Source: Helichrysum umbraculigerum (taxonomy: Eukaryota > Streptophyta > Magnoliopsida > Asterales > Asteraceae). Taken from it: a stretch of DNA of 64,000 bases. Below the pieces are notes generated by a model. That model searched no databases and had not been told where the DNA came from. It saw only the letters and a list, made by a program, of their open reading frames with translations. The stretch is from positions 131,824,090 to 131,888,089 of the forward strand of contig CATIUR010000002.1 in the NCBI GenBank assembly GCA_949592205.1, read 5' to 3'. The translations under genes and the position numbers were made by a program. Shown one piece after another: positions 57,553 to 64,000 of this stretch (positions are counted from its first letter, which is position 1; each line of letters begins with the position of its first letter).

Positions 57553-58441
57553 AAAACCTGGAAGCGTTGGATAAATATGTACATATATAATACATTATCA
57601 AAACTCGGTACTACAATGTAATACATATAATAATTACACATTAAAATCTAAAGATTCAAGTTTAGGTGTTATGTTTTACCCAACCATACTTAAAACATAG
57701 TTCAAAAACTATCAGAGTAATAGGTCGCCAAAACATTCTTCTAAGCCCAACTTCTAGCCATAAGCACATCAAAATAAACAACCTGCAAGATATTAAAGTG
57801 GTGGGATTAGCACGAAGCTAAGTGAGTAGACTAATAGCTTACAGTCTAACTTAGCAATAATAATTAGTTTACAGCAATTCATATGGTAAACACAATACTA
57901 GAGAGGATCAGTGGTTCTTGAGGTAACCCTCATGCCGCGGTGGCCCTCAAGAACGCTTATAACCAACTGTATTTGGCCGATACAGGAAACCGATAAGCTA
58001 GTGTACTATTTACTCACACAATACAGTTTCCATAACAACACATGTGCAAGAACCTATATTGGCCAATTAATAGTAGCCTTAAGCCCAAAAGCATTTGACC
58101 TCTCATTATACACATATACGCACATGGCAATATAGCATAATATTAACAATACTTGGGCATCATGACAGGCAACAGTATAATCAGTAAACCACAATTACTT
58201 GTTGTAACCTTAATCATTACAACTAAATTATACCGAGAGTATAAATCCACTCACCTGTCCTTTTCAAGCCTCCAACTCAAAGATCTTATATTATTGAGTC
58301 CTTGGATTATCTGAAATTCAATAGAACAAACTGAAATCATTAACTGTTTCCAGATATCCATAAGAATATAAAATTACATCAATTATCCAAACTTTGACAC
58401 TTTATTAGTCACAATTCAACACCTACATTGGTATTAAACAC

Positions 58442-58445
<4 letters not shown>

Positions 58446-58501
<56 letters not shown>
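58446..58501. repeat. (TA)n microsatellite
   Basis: About 28 TA units inside the first leader intron of the minus-strand LTR. Confidence 0.95.
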
Positions 58502-58504
<3 letters not shown>

Positions 58505-58597
58505 GAATAAGTACTTTCTCGATATCACAAATAAAATGCTAGATCGTGCAGGTATTATAAGTTAATATGTAAAATTTCAAGTTCTGTTCAAGAGGTG

Positions 58598-58796
58598 GAA
58601 TCCGCCCTGATTCAAAGGAATCCGCCGGATTCCGGCGAATACGCCCCGGATTCCAGTGAATACGCCGGATTCCCAAGCAACTTTAGCCCAGACATTTGAT
58701 CAGAACAATTTTAAGGGAATACGGTCATGAATACACCCATGAATCCTCCTGGATTCCAATGAATCCGCCAGATTCAGAGGAATCCGTCCGGATTCC
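58598..58796. repeat. GAATCCGCCGGATTC-type palindrome array
   Basis: About ten GAATCC/GGATTC half-sites occur in 200 bp, joined by CpG-rich cores: GAATCCGCCGGATTC, GAATACGCCGGATTC, GAATACGCCCCGGATTCC, GAATCCGTCCGGATTC and others. Symmetry is kept while the cores vary. It lies within the first leader intron, 838-1036 bp from the LTR start, like the arrays in the LARD LTRs. Confidence 0.85.
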
Positions 58797-59634
58797 CGTG
58801 CACACCAGACCTGCACAGTTTAGCTACTTTCCTGCACACAACAACTACGAACCAAACTCTCAAAAATTGACCAAATCAGTTATGTACTCAACTTTTCATC
58901 AATTTTTAACCACAATAACATCTAATAACAATATCTAACAACACATAACACTTACAATTTCAATTTCAACAATTTTGGGCATTAAACCCTAACTTAATCT
59001 CAAGAACAATCAATCTCATAACATGAAATCTGATTAATTCAAAGTGTTCATTCAATCCTCACTAGTAAACATCACCTATTAGCTAGTTAACCTTCAATTT
59101 TTCTTTCTCTATCTCATACTTATATATAAGTTCATAAAAATCAAGTTCAAAAAGATAAGATACTTACAAATTGAAGAACACAAGATTGAAGATGATGATG
59201 AGTAAAATAAGATGATTAAGATGTAAGCTAGCAATCAATTAAAGTCCCTTGCTAGTTTTGTTCTTGAGGTTTCTAGGTCCTGAGTGTTTTGAAGATGCAA
59301 GAATTAAGGAAATGAAGAAATGGAGGTAAAAAGGAGGTCGGCCTCCATATAACCGACTCCCACAATTTTGGGTATTTTATACCCGTCTTAAATCTATTAT
59401 CCGGAATCTAAATACCAATTGCGAGAAACTTATTTTATTGTACCGTGAGCTATAACTATTTAAAACAAACAATATTTCACTATTCACAATTAACTAATTG
59501 ATCAAATCATCTAAGTTTCACATAAAACACATATAATTGCGCATAATTTCTAATAACACATTAAATAAAAATATGATAGTAAAGGGTAAAGGAAATTACC
59601 AATTTATCCTTAGGTCCAAGGAGTGGATGTTACA

Positions 59635-59650
59635 AATCTCCCCTCCTTAA
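59635..59650 (-). promoter_or_regulatory. Polypurine tract of the minus-strand Ty3 element
   Basis: On the minus strand TTAAGGAGGGGAGATT directly precedes the LTR start. The pol end just upstream reads through GATTTCGGGGACGAAATC, the same terminal block as in both LARDs. Confidence 0.8.
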
Positions 59651-62600
59651 GGAGATTTCGTCCCCGAAATCTCGCTATGACCAAAAAGAGTCGGATATCG
59701 AACTCTCATACTATCCTCCGTCTCCCAAGTGAGATTGGAGCCCAAGCTGTGTTTCGATTCGACCAAAACCATAGGAATTTGCTTCTTTCTAAGTTTGGTC
59801 ACTTTTCTGTCTAATATTTTAACAGGATCTTCTATTAACTTTCTATTCTGGTCAACTCTTAGGTCGTGCAATGGAAGGATTTGGGATTGATCCTTCACAT
59901 TACATTTCCTTAAATAACAAACGTTAAAAGTATCATGAATACCAGATAATTCAGGAGGAAGATCTAAGACAACCGTTTGGTCATTAACAACTTGCTTTAC
60001 TTTAAATGGGCCAATAAATCTAGGGGCTAGTTTTCCTCGTTTCCCGAAACGAATAACGCCTTTCCATGGTGAAACCATCAAATATACCATTTCACCTTCA
60101 ACGAATGATACCGGACGACGACGTGGGTCAGCATACTGCTTTTGTCTATCTCTGGCAGCTTTCAGTCTTTCACGAGCAATAGACACCTTATCGGCAGTAA
60201 TTTGAACAATGTCAGGACCGGAAAATTGTTTCTCTCCAGCTTCAAGCCAACAAGTAGGAGTTCGACAACGTTTTCCATATAACATTTCATAGGGAGGCAT
60301 GCCAATGCTAGAATGATATGAATTATTGTAGGCAAATTCTACCAAAGGCAAGTGTGAATCCCAAGAACCGCCATATTCAAGAATACAAGCACGTAACATA
60401 TCCTCCAGTGTTAGAATCGTTCTTTCTGATTGACCATCTGTCTGAGGATGATAAGCAGTACTTAGATTCACACGAGTACCCAATTCATGTTGAAGACTTC
60501 GCCAGAAATGAGAGATAAATCGAGAATCACGATCAGAGATAATCGATAAAGGAATACCATGGCGAGAGACAATTTCATTAATATATAATTGGGCAAATCG
60601 AGATAAAGATGCCGTCTCACTGGTAGCAAGAAAATGGGCACTTTTTGTCAATCTATCAACAATAACCCAGACCATATCATTACCACGTGATGTTTTAGGA
60701 AGCTTGGTAACAAAATCCATAGTCAAATTCTCCCATTTTCATTCAGGAATTTCTAACTGGTGTAATGACCCATAAGGCTTTTGGTGTTCAGCTTTGACTT
60801 GGGAGCAAACATGACAAGACTCAACAACACGTGCCACATCAGTTTTCATTGTGGGCCACCAATACAGAGGTTTCAAATCATTGTACATTTTGGTGCTTCC
60901 TGGGTTAATCGATAACCGAGACTTATGAGCTTCTGTCAAAATTAATTCACGAAGACCACCCAATAGTGGAACCCAAACACGAGATTGAAAAGTTTTCAAA
61001 CCTCGAGAATCCTCAATCAACAAGTCTTTTCTCTTTAACATTATCTCAGATTTCAAATTATGATCTAATAATGCTTCTGACTGAGCAGTTTTTAATTGGT
61101 TCATCAAGTCAGAGGAAACTTCTAGACGCATAAAATAAACTTTATCAGAAATACTCTTTCGGCTCAGTGCATCTGCAACTACATTGGCTTTACCCGGATG
61201 ATATCGGATTTCGCAATCATAATCTTTAATTAATTCTAACCAACGGCGCTGCCTCATATTCAATTCTTTTTGAGTAAATACATACTGTAAGCTTTTGTGA
61301 TCGGTACAGATTACACACCTAGTGCCATACAAATAGTGCCTCCAAATCTTTAAGGCAAAAACAACAGCTGCTAATTCCAAATCATGTGTAGGATAGTTTA
61401 CCTCATGTGTTTTCAATTGCCTAGAAGCATAAGCAATTACTCGTTCTCGTTGCATTAAAACTGCACCCAATCCAGCATATGAAGCATCGCAGTAAACGAC
61501 AAAATCTTCTGAACCATCCGGTAACGCCAAAACTGGAGCCTGACATAACAACTATTTTAATGTCTGAAAAGCTGACTCTTGCTGATCATTCCACTGAAAT
61601 TTAACATCCTTGCGAGTTAATTTAGTCAAGGGACCCGCAATTTTTGAAAAATCTTTGATAAACTTTCGATAATATCCAGCAAGACCGAGAAAACTCTTGA
61701 TTTCAGAAGGATTCTTGGGGGCATTCCAATGCATAACTGCTTCTACTTTAGATGGATCCACTTTTATTCCATCCTTGCAAATAATGTGACCCAGAAACTG
61801 AACTTCTCGAAGCCAGAATTCGCATTTGGAAAACTTTGCATAAAGCTATTCTCTTTTCAAGATTTCAAGAATCATTCTCAAATGCATAGCATGATCAGAT
61901 TCAGACTTGGAGTATATTAGAATATCATCAATAAAAACGATCACAAACTTATCCAAAAATGGCCGACAAACCCGATTCATTAAATCCATGAAAACTGCAG
62001 GAGCATTAGTCAACCCGAAAGGCATAACCAAAAATTCATAATGGTCGTACCTTGTACGAAAAGCTGTCTTTGGAATATCCTCATCACTTACCCGAAATTG
62101 ATGATATCCTGATCTTAGATCAATTTTAGAGAAATAAGATGACCCTTGAAGCTGATCAAATAACTCATCAATTCTAGGTAAAGGATATTTGTTTTTAACA
62201 GTTCTTTTATTTAACTCCCGATAATCGATACACATGCGAAGGGTACCGTCTTTCTTTTTAACAAACAGAACAAGAGCACCCCCAGGGAGAAGAACTTGGT
62301 CTAATAAAACCTTTATCTAACAAATCCTGTATCTGATTCATCATTTCTCTAATTTTAGAGGGAGCTAATCTATAAGGAGACTTAGCTACAGGATTCGAAC
62401 CAGGAATTAAATCAATGTGGTATTCCACATCTCTTACAGGAGGTAACCCGGGTAATTCGTTAGGAAAGACCTCCGGGTATTCAGAAACCACCCGAATATC
62501 AGAGACAGATTTCTTTTCTAGTTGAACATCTACCACATAAGTCAAAAAGGATTCACAGCCCTTTGCCAGAGATTTTCTAGCTTTCATTAATGAGATTAAA

Positions 62601-63678
62601 GGAATATGGCTGCCTTCCCGTTCGCCTCGAGCCACGATATATGACTCATTGGAAATTGGGATTTTCACAAGTTTTCTATGACAATCTATATTAGCATTAT
62701 GATGGCTCAACCAATCCATACCCAAAACCGCATCAAACCCGGGAATAGGCATTAATAAGAAAGAAACCGGAAAGGTACAACTTTCAATCAAAATATGTGC
62801 TCCGGTTACCGATGTGGTAACAGGAACCATTTTACCACTAGCAACCTCTACTTCAATAGGATTTGTAATCACAGAGGGAATCAGATTCAGTTTATCACAA
62901 AAACCAACAGATATAAATGAGCAGTTAGCTCCAGAATCAAATAATACACGAGCTGGTACTGAGTTTATAAGAAATTTACCAGTGATCACATCCTCAGTGT
63001 GAATAGCCTCATCCACCGTCATCTGAAAAGCACGGCTTGTTGCAGGAGGCAGATTCTTTCGTTTCTGCCCAGATGATGACGACCCACCAACCACTCCTGA
63101 TCCCTCAGTCTTCGCTTCAGGACATTGACCAACACGGTGCCCCTCTTTATGACAATTCCAGCACACGTGTCTAGGAAAAACACATTTTTGAATTTCATGA
63201 CCAAAACCTTCACATTTAACACACCGATTCGTTTGAGGAGTACAAGGTCCATTATGTCTACCTCTACAATTATTACACCAATTTGGACGATTTCCAGAAC
63301 CACTTTCAACACCTTTTCCTTTCCCTTGTTGTTGACCTTGCCAATTTTGCTTTCCTTTCCCAGAATTATTACTTTTGGAACGTTGTGCAAACCTTTCCTT
63401 ATTTTGCTGTGCTCGACCTCTTATATCGCTATCAGCTGCACGCGCTAAATTAAATGCCTGGGGAAGAGTACCAGCAAGTCTCACAGTGGTGCGGTAATGA
63501 TGTGGCAGAGTTCCAACAAAATGCTGAATCTTTGTTCTTTCATCGGGAACCCACTGATTTACAAACCTCAATTTCTCCGAAAATTGATTAATTAAATCAT
63601 CTATTGACATTTTCTCAGTTAATTGCAAATCCATAAACTCTTATCGAATTTTAGTCATTTCAAATTCGGAGCAGAATT
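59647..63678 (-). pseudogene. Ty3 chromovirus (Tekay/Del-like) gag-pol, defective
   Basis: Order on the minus strand is: gag C-terminus with three zinc-knuckle-like clusters (CNNCRGRHNGPC, CVKCEGFGHEIQKC, CWNCHKEGHRVGQC); protease (VLFDSGANCSFIS); RT (YFSKIDLRSGYHQ, VIVFIDDILIYS); RNase H (FVVYCDASYAGLG); integrase zinc domain (CHVCSQVK) and core (MVWVIVDRLTKSAHF, ISDRDSRF, DGQSERTILTLEDML); and a C-terminal tail with LTWETEDSMR as in chromoviruses. Five lesions: TAA at 63643-63641, one extra base in a 5-G/C run at 62279-62283, TAG at 61848-61846, TAG at 61554-61552, and TGA at 60741-60739. The frame is otherwise intact. The gag N-terminus and primer-binding site are missing; another LTR abuts at 63679. 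Confidence 0.93.
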
Positions 63679-64000
63679 TGTAACACCCCCAAATTTGATG
63701 ATTTGCGGAAGCTTGATTTGGTGTTACTAATCAATAACAAAGCACAAAGATAAATAGCAAACGACTCTATATGCGTCGTTTTAACAAAATGTATTGATAA
63801 CTGAAATGTTTACAACATTTAAAGCTTTACATAGCTTGAGTTAAATAAAATGAGATTTCAGTACATAAGTACTTATACAAAATATACTAATGCAAGAAAA
63901 TCTCAGTAGTCTGCATGCTGACTCGAGCTAATATCCTGAAGCAGAATCATCCTACTGCTGGGTACCTGCGATATATGCTAAAAGGTCAGCTATAAAGCTG
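63679..64000 (-). repeat. End of a further minus-oriented LTR (partial)
   Basis: On the minus strand it ends AAGCTTCCGCAAATC...TTTGGGGGTGTTACA at 63679, like the GCTTCCG...GGGGTGTTATA ends of the other chromovirus-type LTRs here. Its sequence differs from the LTR at 57485, so it is not the 5' LTR of the same element. It replaced or interrupts gag. It runs off the right edge. Confidence 0.6.

Larger units (their letters stand above)
57485..59634 (-). repeat. 3' LTR of a minus-strand Ty3 chromovirus, with leader signals and CpG palindrome array
   Basis: On the minus strand it starts TGTAACATCCACTCCTTGGA (59634) and ends GGGGTGTTATA (57485). Leader signals (minus) are: TATA-like TTATATGG near 59350, donor GTAAGT at 59167, array at 58796-58598, acceptor AATTTCAG ending at 58311, 54-nt exon 58310-58257 with GGACTCAATA...CTTTGAGTTGG, donor GTGAGTGG at 58256, and acceptor TCTTGCAG ending at 57783. 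Two (TA)n tracts interrupt it (57497-57549 and 58446-58501). Confidence 0.85.

Noticed and set aside
57300..57641. 113-codon ORF on the minus strand
   Set aside because: It reads through the (TA)n tract as an Ile-Tyr repeat at the LTR end; not a gene.

Overview
The window is plant nuclear DNA, from a eudicot and most likely a member of the Asteraceae. Three things suggest this: AT-rich sequence with spliced genes, dense nested transposons, and copia, MULE and chromovirus proteins that resemble what I know from that family. The organism is inferred; no species marker is visible. I see no rRNA, tRNA or CRISPR.

Layout. (1) 1-6002: 3' end of a Ty1/copia (Sirevirus-like) element, with RT/RNase H, an extra downstream ORF flanked by blocks of GCGACGT palindromes, a polypurine tract and a short LTR. 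(2) 6003-19363: a large non-coding Ty3-type derivative (LARD) whose 3' LTR is split by a complete younger LARD (9801-17785, two 1996-bp LTRs, 5-bp target duplication TAATA). (3) 19364-27400: an LTR fragment, a minisatellite, a MULE-type foldback, a hAT MITE and a 3-kb solo LTR with duplication ACCGC. (4) 27408-32478: a MuDR-like element with 9-bp duplication, carrying two convergent genes, one of them the transposase (one nonsense codon). (5) 34950-37816: the only intact host gene, a nine-exon S28 serine carboxypeptidase. (6) 38463-49025: deeply nested DNA transposons, including a Helitron inside its own sibling and a probable 6-kb Helitron with two broken host gene copies (CIR1-like and GABA-transporter-like). 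(7) 49294-54122: Tourist and Stowaway MITEs. (8) 54206-64000: decayed Ty3 chromovirus remains, a plus-strand LTR/gag piece and a minus-strand LTR plus gag-pol with five lesions.

The most unusual pattern concerns the chromovirus-type LTRs. Four diverged LTRs share the same apparent untranslated leader: GTAAGT donor, long intron, a 53-56 nt micro-exon with an ACTCAGT/ACTGAGT-type stem, GTGAGTGG donor, second intron and GCAG acceptor. In three of the four, the first intron carries a CpG-rich array of short palindromes whose motif differs in every family. The copia element and an unassigned stretch at 6662-6913 carry their own, again different, palindrome arrays. Position and symmetry are kept while sequence changes, which deserves a proper test.

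All coordinates, splice sites and homologies were read by eye; no searches were run.
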